DNA of 64,000 nucleotides from an uncultured Lachnospiraceae bacterium (GTDB lineage: Bacteria > Bacillota > Clostridia > Lachnospirales > Lachnospiraceae): the NCBI GenBank assembly GCA_946546945.1, contig CAMNOU010000002.1, positions 62,001 through 126,000 of the forward strand. Direction: 5' to 3'. The translations under genes were made by a program, and so were the position numbers. Below are positions 36,530-44,661 of the stretch, piece after piece (positions within the stretch are counted from its first letter, which is position 1; every line of letters begins with the position of its first letter). Below the pieces are notes generated by a model, which saw nothing but the letters and a program-made list of their open reading frames with translations, was not told the origin of the DNA and did not search any database.

Positions 36530-38455
36530 ATGAAAAAGAGAAAGCGTGTTTTGTCCGGATTATGTATGGCGGTCCTCACCGCATCCCTGCTTCTGACACC
36601 TGCAGGACGTATTGCCGCAGAGGAACCGGGATCCGTTCCCGCACCGGCATCTGTCATACAGGAAGGAGAAACAACAAAAACGGAAGCGGATCTGCCGTCA
36701 GAGGCAGAAGATGTGTTCCCGGAGGATGCTGTGCAGATGGAAGAGTCCGTGCAGATGAATACGCCGGTGAATGAGGAAGTGCAGGGGGAAGCGTCTCAGG
36801 ACGGGCAGCCTCAGGACGGGACAGAACAGCAGGAACAGAACCCGGAAGGGGAACCGGAAAACGAGCCGGAAATACCGGAGACGGTCACCGGAATGAAAAA
36901 AGGACCGGACGGAATGTATCATTATTATATTCAGGGCGCGGAACAGCCCGCTTATACGGGGCTGGCCATGGATCTTGATAACAATACAGTCTGCTATTTC
37001 CGGGAGAATGAGCAGTTTCCCTATACGGGATTCGCGGAATATGAACAGGTATGGTACTATGTGACGGACGGAAAGCTGTCGCAGGTGAAGGAAGATATCC
37101 TGCAGGGAACGGTCGGTCAGGAAAACGGCTGGTGGTATGTGAAGGACGGGAAAATGGAACGGACCGATACCGTTGCCAGAAATAAAAACGGCTGGTGGGC
37201 TGTCCGGAACGGAAAAGTCGATTTTGCCTTTTATGGTTTTTCCCGGAATCAGAATGGCTGGTGGTATCTGGAAAGAGGGAAGGTCACTTTTCAGAAAAAT
37301 GATGTGATCAGAGGAACCGTCAACGGCACGGACGGCTGGTGGCTGGTCCGGAAAAGCAAAGTGACGCCGCAATCCACCGTCGCAAAAAATGCGAACGGCT
37401 GGTGGTATACAGACCGGAGCGGAAAAGTCGATTTCGGATACACCGGCATCGCAAAGAATGAAAATGGCTGGTGGCGCATTGTCAGGGGAAAAGTCGACTT
37501 CGGATACACCGGCATCGCAAAGAATGAAAATGGCTGGTGGCGCATTGTCAAAGGGAAAGTAGACTTTGGCTGCAACAGCGTGGAGAAGAATGAGAACGGC
37601 TGGTGGTATCTGCGCAGGGGAAAAGTTGACTTCGGATACACCGGCGTAGCGCAGAACAGGAACGGCTGGTGGAGAATCGAACGGGGAAAGGTGAATTTCG
37701 GATTCAACGGGCTTGCTTCGAATCACAATGGAACCTGGTATCTGAAGAAAGGAAAAGTAGACTTTGGATTTACCGGCTTCTTTAAGCAGGATGGAAAAAC
37801 ATACCGCATAGTGAAGGGAAAAGTGACCGGACAGGCGGGAAGTATTGACCCGTCCAGACCAATGATCGCGCTGACTTATGATGACGGCCCGTATTCCCCG
37901 GTCACGAACCGGATCCTGGATGCGCTGGAAGCAGTGGGAGGGCACGCAACGTTTTTTGTAGTAGGAAACCGCGTATCGACCTATGAGTCTGCTGTCCGCC
38001 GCGCGAACAGTCTGGGCTGCGAGATCGCCAACCATACCTGGAACCATACTTCCCTGACATCGCTGTCGGCATCGGATATTGCCTGGCAGATCAGCAGGAC
38101 GAACAGCGCAGTAAAAAACATCACCGGAAAGACGCCCGCGCTTGTGCGCCCGGTCGGCGGGGCAGTGAACAGCAATGTAAAAAATGCCGTGAATTATCCG
38201 ATGATTCTCTGGTCTGTGGATACGCTGGACTGGAAATACCGCAATGCGGACAGTGTGTACAGCAGAGTAATCGGCCATGTACATGACGGAGATATCATTC
38301 TGATGCATGATCTGTATCCTTCTACGGCAGCGGCTTCGGAGCGGATCATTCCGGAGCTTGTCAGACAGGGCTATCAGCTTGTCACCGTCGACGAGCTTGC
38401 CGCTTATAAAGGATACCGGCTGTCCGGCCATACGACATACAGCAGTTTGAGATAA
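36530..38455 (+). CDS. Secreted polysaccharide deacetylase with WW-type repeats
   Basis: Signal peptide at MKKRKRV; ~11 repeats; '[22 protein letters not shown]', '[12 protein letters not shown]', '[11 protein letters not shown]'. Confidence 0.9.
   Translation: MKKRKRVLSGLCMAVLTASLLLTPAGRIAAEEPGSVPAPASVIQEGETTKTEADLPSEAEDVFPEDAVQMEESVQMNTPVNEEVQGEASQDGQPQDGTEQQEQNPEGEPENEPEIPETVTGMKKGPDGMYHYYIQGAEQPAYTGLAMDLDNNTVCYFRENEQFPYTGFAEYEQVWYYVTDGKLSQVKEDILQGTVGQENGWWYVKDGKMERTDTVARNKNGWWAVRNGKVDFAFYGFSRNQNGWWYLERGKVTFQKNDVIRGTVNGTDGWWLVRKSKVTPQSTVAKNANGWWYTDRSGKVDFGYTGIAKNENGWWRIVRGKVDFGYTGIAKNENGWWRIVKGKVDFGCNSVEKNENGWWYLRRGKVDFGYTGVAQNRNGWWRIERGKVNFGFNGLASNHNGTWYLKKGKVDFGFTGFFKQDGKTYRIVKGKVTGQAGSIDPSRPMIALTYDDGPYSPVTNRILDALEAVGGHATFFVVGNRVSTYESAVRRANSLGCEIANHTWNHTSLTSLSASDIAWQISRTNSAVKNITGKTPALVRPVGGAVNSNVKNAVNYPMILWSVDTLDWKYRNADSVYSRVIGHVHDGDIILMHDLYPSTAAASERIIPELVRQGYQLVTVDELAAYKGYRLSGHTTYSSLR
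37040..37830 (+). repeat. Protein-level repeat array, ~11 units, including a near-identical 66-bp tandem duplication
   Basis: '[21 protein letters not shown]' twice with 66 bp period (37435 and 37501). Confidence 0.9.
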
Positions 38456-38470
38456 GGAGAGAACAGTACG

Positions 38471-38938
38471 ATGCAGACAAAAACAGAACAGCCTGCCCAG
38501 ACAGGAAAAGAGCAGTCCATACGGACCTATATTCATACGGTACAGTACTATGAGACAGACGGGATGCGGATCGTTCACCATTCCAATTATATCCGGTGGA
38601 TGGAGGAAGCAAGGTCCGATTATCTGAAGCAGGTCGGACTGGACTACGACAAAATGGAGGAGCACGGGATCATGATTCCCGTTCTGGCGGTATCCTGTAA
38701 ATACAAAGTATCGGTGAGTTTCGGCCAGCAGGTTAAGATTTTTGTCTGGGTGGAAAAATTCAACGGGATCAAATTTACGGTATCCTACCGGATCACAAGC
38801 ATGGATGAAACCGTGCTGCACGCGGAGGGGACGACAGAGCACTGTTTCCTGAATACAGACCTGAAACCGGTGAATGTGAAGAAGGCGGCGCCTCCGGTTT
38901 ACGCGCATTTTTCGCAGTTTCGAAAAACAAAAGCATAA
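38471..38938 (+). CDS. Acyl-CoA thioesterase (YbgC/4-hydroxybenzoyl-CoA thioesterase family)
   Basis: 'VQYYETDGMRIVHHSNYIRWMEEARSDYL' hot-dog fold signature. Confidence 0.85.
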   Translation: MQTKTEQPAQTGKEQSIRTYIHTVQYYETDGMRIVHHSNYIRWMEEARSDYLKQVGLDYDKMEEHGIMIPVLAVSCKYKVSVSFGQQVKIFVWVEKFNGIKFTVSYRITSMDETVLHAEGTTEHCFLNTDLKPVNVKKAAPPVYAHFSQFRKTKA

Positions 38939-38943
38939 AGTGT

Positions 38944-38972
38944 TTGCATATTTGGTAAAATGGTATTATACT
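38944..38972 (+). promoter_or_regulatory. Putative sigma-A promoter TTGCAT-N17-TATACT
   Basis: -35 38944-38949, -10 38967-38972, upstream of the 39005 gene. Confidence 0.6.
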
Positions 38973-39004
38973 ACGCTTAGTGATGAGAAAGGAGGAAAAG
39001 TCGA

Positions 39005-39211
39005 ATGGCTAAGATAACGAAAGACACCATGATTGGTGAGTTATTACGTGATCAGGATCACATTGAAGATATTGCAGAAGTATTATTCGGAATTGGAATG
39101 CATTGTCTTGGCTGTCCGTCTTCCCAGATGGAGACTCTGGAAGAGGCTGCTATGGTTCACGGAAAGGATCCGGATGAACTGATTGCACAGCTCAACGCTG
39201 TTGTAGAGTAA
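39005..39211 (+). CDS. DUF1858-type small protein
   Basis: 68 aa '[50 protein letters not shown]'; strong RBS. Confidence 0.8.
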   Translation: MAKITKDTMIGELLRDQDHIEDIAEVLFGIGMHCLGCPSSQMETLEEAAMVHGKDPDELIAQLNAVVE

Positions 39212-39228
39212 AAAAAAGTGTTTTTATT

Positions 39229-39353
39229 ACTCAGAAGGAGATTGTACTCTTTCTGAGTTAAACGCTCCGCGAGGATGTGCAGAGATTCGGAGAGGAAGAT
39301 GACGGCTAATGCCGTCCCGAATCTCGCACCAAGTCTCGAAGGAGCGAGACTTG
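39229..39353. ncRNA. Structured intergenic element, copy A (three to four stems)
   Basis: Perfect or near-perfect stems: 39229-39240/39247-39258; 39277-39290/39317-39329 (one bulge); 39301-39306/39311-39316; 39330-39338/39345-39353; structure matches copy B with compensatory changes. Confidence 0.6.
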
Positions 39354-39368
39354 AATTTGAAAAACTGT

Positions 39369-39399
39369 AAGAGGGGGCAGACGCAAGGTCTGTCCTCTT
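39369..39399. other. Strong imperfect hairpin upstream of MBOAT gene
   Basis: AAGAGGGGGCAGAC-gcaag-GTCTGTCCTCTT with G.U wobbles; no T-tract. Confidence 0.6.
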
Positions 39400-39418
39400 C
39401 ACAGCATGGAAAAAATAT

Positions 39419-41026
39419 ATGTCACTGTTTTCAATTAAGTTTATTGTTTTCCTGATCCTTACGGTATGTTTATACTATGGCCTGCCAAAAAAATGGCAGT
39501 GGAAGATACTGCTGATCGCAAGCCTTGTATTTTATTATATTTGCGGCGGCTGGTCGGCAGGGATTTTTATATGTGTGACCATTGTAACGACCTTTGCCGG
39601 CGCGCGGGCGATCGACCGGGAAGCCGCGGCGCATAAAGAACGGCTGAAGAATGGGGATCATCCGCTTACAAAAGAAGAAAAAGCAAAGCTGAAACGCGCT
39701 TCGCTGAAGAAGAAAAAAGGAATACTCGTTCTGGTGCTGCTGATCAATTTCGGCATGCTGGGTGTTTTGAAATACGGAAATTTTGTGGCTTCGAATGTAT
39801 CCGGACTGTTTCATTCCTTTACAGGGGGCAGCGGAGAAGTCACCTTCCATTTCCTTTTACCTTTAGGCATTTCATTTTATACCTTTCAGTCGATGGGGTA
39901 TCTCATTGATGTGTACAGAGGAAAATACGAAGCCGAAAAGAATCTGTTCCGCATGGCGCTGTTTACCTCCTATTTCCCGCAGATCATACAGGGACCGATT
40001 GGAAGGTATGACAGTCTTGCGCCGCAGCTGTTCGCCAGCCGGAGACTTGACGCGGCGCTGTTTCGCCGCGGCTTTTTGCGTTTATTATGGGGCTTTTTCA
40101 AGAAGATGGTCATTGCGGAGCGGGCAGCCTTTGTTGTGAATGAGATCATCGATCATTATCAGCTGCACGGCTATGAGGGCTTTACCATATTCTTTGGAGT
40201 CCTTTTTTACGGCATTCAGATGTACGCGGACTTCTCCGGGGGCATGGATATGGTCTTCGGTGTCTCCGATATGCTGGGGATCTCTCTGACAGAGAACTTC
40301 CGGCAGCCGTTTTTTGCAAAGAGCGTGGATGAATTCTGGAAGCGCTGGCACATCACACTGGGACACTGGATGCGGGACTATGTCTTTTATCCGATCGCGC
40401 TTTCCAAGCCCTTTTCGAAACTGCAGAAAAGAGCGAAAAAGCGTTTTGGTGTATATTACGGAAGGGTCCTTCCTTCTTTCCTGGCTTCGTTCATCGTGTT
40501 TTTGCTTGTCGGCATCTGGCACGGGGCGAACTGGAAGTATGTCGTCTACGGATTATACCATGCGACCCTTGTGTCGACGCATACTCTGTTTGAGAAGCAT
40601 TATGCGGCCATGCGCAGGTTCTGTCATGTCGATGACCGTTCCGCCGGATGGCGCCTTTTCCAGATGGTCCGGACGACGGTGCTGGTTACCTTTGGCCGTT
40701 ACTTTGACTGCGCGGCCGGTGCGGGGATGGCGGCCGCCATGCTGCGCGCTACATTTCGCACCTGGAATCCGTGGGTCCTGTTTGACGGCTCCTTCTACGC
40801 GGCAAGTCTGTCGCAGAAAGAGTTTTACTTATTGATTCTGACGATCCTCTTCCTTCTTGTGGTGGACATACTCAATGAGAAAGGGATTGTTGTGAGAGAT
40901 GTCATTGCCCGGCAGGGTATCGTATTCCGCTGGATCGTCTATGTGTCGGCAATCATCATTATCCTGATTTTTGCCGTGTACGGACCGGGATTTGACGTAA
41001 ATGCATTTATCTATCAGCAGTTTTAA
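39419..41026 (+). CDS. MBOAT family O-acyltransferase (DltB/AlgI-like)
   Basis: Polytopic, 'LPLGISFYTFQSMGYLIDVYRGK', 'FWKRWHITLGHWMRDYVFYPI', 'GIWHGANWKYVVYG' catalytic His. Confidence 0.9.
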   Translation: MSLFSIKFIVFLILTVCLYYGLPKKWQWKILLIASLVFYYICGGWSAGIFICVTIVTTFAGARAIDREAAAHKERLKNGDHPLTKEEKAKLKRASLKKKKGILVLVLLINFGMLGVLKYGNFVASNVSGLFHSFTGGSGEVTFHFLLPLGISFYTFQSMGYLIDVYRGKYEAEKNLFRMALFTSYFPQIIQGPIGRYDSLAPQLFASRRLDAALFRRGFLRLLWGFFKKMVIAERAAFVVNEIIDHYQLHGYEGFTIFFGVLFYGIQMYADFSGGMDMVFGVSDMLGISLTENFRQPFFAKSVDEFWKRWHITLGHWMRDYVFYPIALSKPFSKLQKRAKKRFGVYYGRVLPSFLASFIVFLLVGIWHGANWKYVVYGLYHATLVSTHTLFEKHYAAMRRFCHVDDRSAGWRLFQMVRTTVLVTFGRYFDCAAGAGMAAAMLRATFRTWNPWVLFDGSFYAASLSQKEFYLLILTILFLLVVDILNEKGIVVRDVIARQGIVFRWIVYVSAIIIILIFAVYGPGFDVNAFIYQQF

Positions 41027-41062
41027 CCTGCTGTTTGTATCATAAATAAATATTCAGGAGGT

Positions 41063-41296
41063 ATGAAAATGGACGAGCTGTTACAGATTCTGGAGGAGAC
41101 CAGACCGGATGTGGATTTTGCCGCGGAGCAGGCACTGATCGATGATGAAATACTGGATTCCTTCGACATCATTTCCATTGTTTCAGAAATCAATGACACA
41201 TTTGATATTGAGATCAATGTAAATGATCTGCTGCCGGAGAACTTTAATTCGGTGGATGCGATGTATGAGCTGATTACCAAATTGCAGAATGAATAG
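41063..41296 (+). CDS. Acyl carrier protein (DltC-like)
   Basis: 77 aa, 'LIDDEILDSFDIISIVSEINDTFDIEI' with DSF phosphopantetheine Ser. Confidence 0.85.
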   Translation: MKMDELLQILEETRPDVDFAAEQALIDDEILDSFDIISIVSEINDTFDIEINVNDLLPENFNSVDAMYELITKLQNE

Positions 41297-41314
41297 GGTG
41301 AAAACCGGGCAGTT

Positions 41315-42778
41315 ATGAAAAGAAGAGCAATTATTCTATGTAAGGCCGCTGTATTTGTAATAATCCTGTCGGTCTGTCTGCATTTTCTGACAGATGCATT
41401 CCGGGTAAAGGATGAGGCCAATATTGATTCGGGTTTTTATCATTATCGGGATCATTCCTTTGATGTTATTTCCTTTGGGACATCTTTTTCCATGAATGGG
41501 ATCTATCCGATGCAGATGTGGGAGGAACATGGAATTACTTCCTACAATCTCAGTGCGGGCAATGAATCAATCGGCACATCCTATTATCTGGCCAGGGAAG
41601 CGATAAAAAGACAGCATCCGAAACTGATTATTTTAGACTGCGGAACGGCATACTGGGACTGGAAGATCATGTCTAATGAGCAATTCCGCCATGTTACCGA
41701 CACGATGCCGTTGTGGTCTGTGAACAGGACAAAGATGATTCTGGATCTGGCAGACGAGGGACGGGAAGCCCTGCTTTTTCCTTTTGAAGCCTATCACATG
41801 AGATGGACGGATCTGACGCAGAGTGATTTTGAGAAAAATTATAAAGCACAGACGCTGGGCGCCGCTCTTTCAATGCGCGCGGATGGCGGAGAGCAGTTCG
41901 AACGGCATGAGCTTGCGGCAGAGGGCGCGCTCAATGATATCCAGATGGAGTATATTGAAAAAATCAGGAATCTGTGCGAAGAGACAGACACACAGCTCCT
42001 GCTGCTTGTGATGCCTGTGATCGGACCGAGTTTTGTGTTGGATCAGCCGACGTTTGATCTTCGCAGAAATGCGGCTTATGCCCTGGAAGACTATTGCGAA
42101 CAGGAAGGAATGGATATTCTGAATCTGACAGATGCCGTCGATGAACTGGGGCTGGATCCTTCTAAGGATACGGTAGAAGGCGGTCACATGAATATGCGGG
42201 GGGCCGCAAAGGTCACGGCTTATCTGGGAAACTACATCGCAGAACACTATGAGATGCCGGATCACAGAGGAGATTCCCGGTATTCCTTCATGGACAGGGC
42301 ATACCCGGAGTATCAGGAAACGTTTCAGGAGAAAAGGATCCAGACGTGCGATCAAATGAACGATTTTACAGATGCCCTGCGAGACGAAACGTTCCGGGAC
42401 CGGTATCTGGTTGTCATTGCCTCGGGCCCTGAGGCCTGCGGGTTGTCAGAGGAAGCTGCAGAAGCAGTCCGAAGCCTGGGAATCAGCCAGGATCTTTCCG
42501 GGTGGAAGGATCAGGCATTTATTGCAGTCCTTGACGGCGGGAAAAATGTATATGAAACGCCGCTGAGCCAGAAACAGGATGCGGACGGGCAGGAATTTAC
42601 GCAGGATGGATATGAAATCTTTGTAAAAAGTAATATCCGGGATGCTGAGGAATGTCTGGTCAGGATCAATGGCCGGGAATATCATCTGCATGAACAGGGG
42701 CTGAATATCCTGATCTATGATAAGTACAGGAACAGGATCACAGATATTACGACAGCTTCTGAAAAAGGAATACGCTGA
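41315..42778 (+). CDS. Membrane-anchored SGNH/DltD-like hydrolase domain protein
   Basis: N-term TM, 'DVISFGTSFSMNGIYPMQMWEEHGITSYNLSAGNESIG', 'KLIILDCGTAYWD', 'DTVEGGHMNMRGAAKVTAYLG'. Confidence 0.75.
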   Translation: MKRRAIILCKAAVFVIILSVCLHFLTDAFRVKDEANIDSGFYHYRDHSFDVISFGTSFSMNGIYPMQMWEEHGITSYNLSAGNESIGTSYYLAREAIKRQHPKLIILDCGTAYWDWKIMSNEQFRHVTDTMPLWSVNRTKMILDLADEGREALLFPFEAYHMRWTDLTQSDFEKNYKAQTLGAALSMRADGGEQFERHELAAEGALNDIQMEYIEKIRNLCEETDTQLLLLVMPVIGPSFVLDQPTFDLRRNAAYALEDYCEQEGMDILNLTDAVDELGLDPSKDTVEGGHMNMRGAAKVTAYLGNYIAEHYEMPDHRGDSRYSFMDRAYPEYQETFQEKRIQTCDQMNDFTDALRDETFRDRYLVVIASGPEACGLSEEAAEAVRSLGISQDLSGWKDQAFIAVLDGGKNVYETPLSQKQDADGQEFTQDGYEIFVKSNIRDAEECLVRINGREYHLHEQGLNILIYDKYRNRITDITTASEKGIR

Positions 42779-42779
42779 A

Positions 42780-42814
42780 AAAACGCCTCACCTTCAAAAG
42801 GTGGGGCGTTTTAA
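42780..42814. terminator. Bidirectional terminator between convergent genes
   Basis: AAAACGCCTCACCTT-caa-AAGGTGGGGCGTTTT stem with A/T flanks. Confidence 0.85.
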
Positions 42815-42849
42815 TTTTGCCGTATGGGACCGGGAAGTTCCGGATCCGG

Positions 42850-43587
42850 TCAGATCCCGCCAAGCATTTGCAGGGCCTGTTTGCCAAGGATCACACGAAA
42901 ATGTTCTCTGCAGAAGGCCTCGCTTCCCTCTGCGCACTTTTCTTTTTTCAGATAATTGGAAATCATGTGTACATACCGGTTGAAATCCAGGGCAGTGTGG
43001 GCCCCCTGGTGAATGAACAAATGGTATACACCGGTACAGGGGTCTTTGTAAAGCGAGTTTTCGCCCTCATACGCGGGAAAAACCATTTGAGCGGCATCCA
43101 TGACCTCGTTCAGATTCCTGCAGGAAAAATGCCTCGTCTGATTCTGCTTTTGTGAAACGGGCGCATCATCCGGAACCGGTTCGCAGGTGTCGGGATTGTC
43201 TTTTTTAATTTCATTTAATAAATCACTTAAATCAGATTCGGGATCCGGCATTTGAAGGAACGGATTCTTGTCGGAAACGGATTCTTCCAGGAAATCTTCC
43301 GGATGGGTAAAGCTGGAAAATCTGGTATCCAGTTCATCCGGAGACTCAACCTTTGTAATGATCAGTACAATCTTCTCCGGAGAGAGAGGGATGGCTTCGA
43401 TCATGAGAGGAATATCATCCGCCTCAAACCCAAACTCTCTGGAAGCCTGTGCCATCATGTCATGAAACAGAGCCCGGGTCTTCTCTGTGCCGTAGGCCAG
43501 TTCACTCAGGTTGATGTGCCGTTGAGCCAGATCTTCTTTTGTAAGCGTGCAGCGAATCTGATGATCGTTTAATTTTTCTATCTTCAT
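42850..43587 (-). CDS. mecA: Adaptor protein MecA
   Basis: 'MKIEKLNDHQIRCTLTKEDLAQRHINLSELAYGTEKTRALFHDMMAQASREFGFEADDIPLMIEAIPLS' typical MecA N-domain. Confidence 0.88.
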   Translation of the reverse strand: MKIEKLNDHQIRCTLTKEDLAQRHINLSELAYGTEKTRALFHDMMAQASREFGFEADDIPLMIEAIPLSPEKIVLIITKVESPDELDTRFSSFTHPEDFLEESVSDKNPFLQMPDPESDLSDLLNEIKKDNPDTCEPVPDDAPVSQKQNQTRHFSCRNLNEVMDAAQMVFPAYEGENSLYKDPCTGVYHLFIHQGAHTALDFNRYVHMISNYLKKEKCAEGSEAFCREHFRVILGKQALQMLGGI

Positions 43588-44224
43588 GGCAGTACTCCCT
43601 TACTTTGCTCAATAATAACAAAAAAATTCGCAGATAGCAACAAAAAAATAGTTGAAATAAGTGTAATATTGTGTTATAAATGGAAATGAGCATTCCGTTT
43701 TGCAACGGACGGATTACATATCATACTGTAAGAATCAAGCATTGTACATTTCGTACATTTATATTTGCATTACAGTATGTCAGGGAAGGCATTTTCCTTC
43801 CATGACAATCTAATTGACCAGATACGGTCTTCCTTTAGTATCTCCGTTATCGTATGAATTACACGGCAGAAGTATGTCTGTCCGGATTTCGTTTCAGGTT
43901 AGTCTGTCCGGAAAAACAGAATCTCATCATTACCTTTTTGTCAGTATCTTTGCCTGTTCGCAATGCTGACAAGATGAAGAAGGGAGGGATGATCATCTTT
44001 TTTTCGGACAGATGATTTCCGGGTTGACAATTGGATATAAGAATAAATACAAAGAAAGGAAGGTACAAAAAGAACAGTAAAAGATAAAAGGAGTTCAATC
44101 CGGGAACACTGTCCCGCCATGTGTATCACAAAACGGTAAGATTTGCAGATGCATTCTGTCGGAAAGTGTCTGTAAATGGAGCCGGCTGGTTTTGCTTTTC
44201 AGAAGTAAAAAGGAGGTTTTACGA

Positions 44225-44425
44225 ATGAAAGGGCAGGCGTTGATCGTTGAGCTGCAGAACTATGAGCGGCAGGGGATCTCCATCTGGTTGAACGGGACAC
44301 AATGCGATCCCAGTCAGGTGGCAAAAGCTATGGCTGTCCGGGATGAAATCTCTTATATGAGAGATTTTGTTTTCCAGTCCGGTAAACTGAAGCAAGTTCA
44401 TTTTGATAAAATAACGAAGTCTTAG
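44225..44425 (+). CDS. Small conserved-looking hypothetical protein (66 aa)
   Basis: ATG 44225 with AGGAGG RBS upstream; 'MKGQALIVELQNYERQGISIWLNGTQCDPSQVAKAMAVRDEISYMRDFVFQ'. Confidence 0.65.
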   Translation: MKGQALIVELQNYERQGISIWLNGTQCDPSQVAKAMAVRDEISYMRDFVFQSGKLKQVHFDKITKS

Positions 44426-44661
44426 TTACTTATTCACGGTCTCTTCGTCAAAGGGGAGTACATGTATCTTTATTGTAACAATGATTACGGATCATCGGTC
44501 CCTCGATGCCGCGGAAATGCCGGTCGGATCCGCATTTCCCTTACGGACGCAGGGGATTTCTGCCGCCGGACGTTCAGGCAGAGGTCCCCTGCGTTTCCTT
44601 ATTGCGCCGGGGCATAAATTCATGTATACTGGTAACCAAAAGATTTGGTAAGGAGGACAAA

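Noticed and set aside
39229-39258. Hairpin after the DUF1858-type gene as a simple terminator
   Set aside because: No downstream T-run (followed by TAAACGCTCC) and an analogous stem precedes copy B; better treated as part of the structured element
39263-39346. Pseudoknot CGCTCC (39263-39268) with GGAGCG (39341-39346) in copy A
   Set aside because: The complementary loop sequence is not preserved in copy B (loop CAAGCAA), so no comparative support
44506-44661. N-terminal extension of the GH18 ORF
   Set aside because: Strong RBS and TM signal start at ATG 44662; the upstream part is hairpin-rich leader
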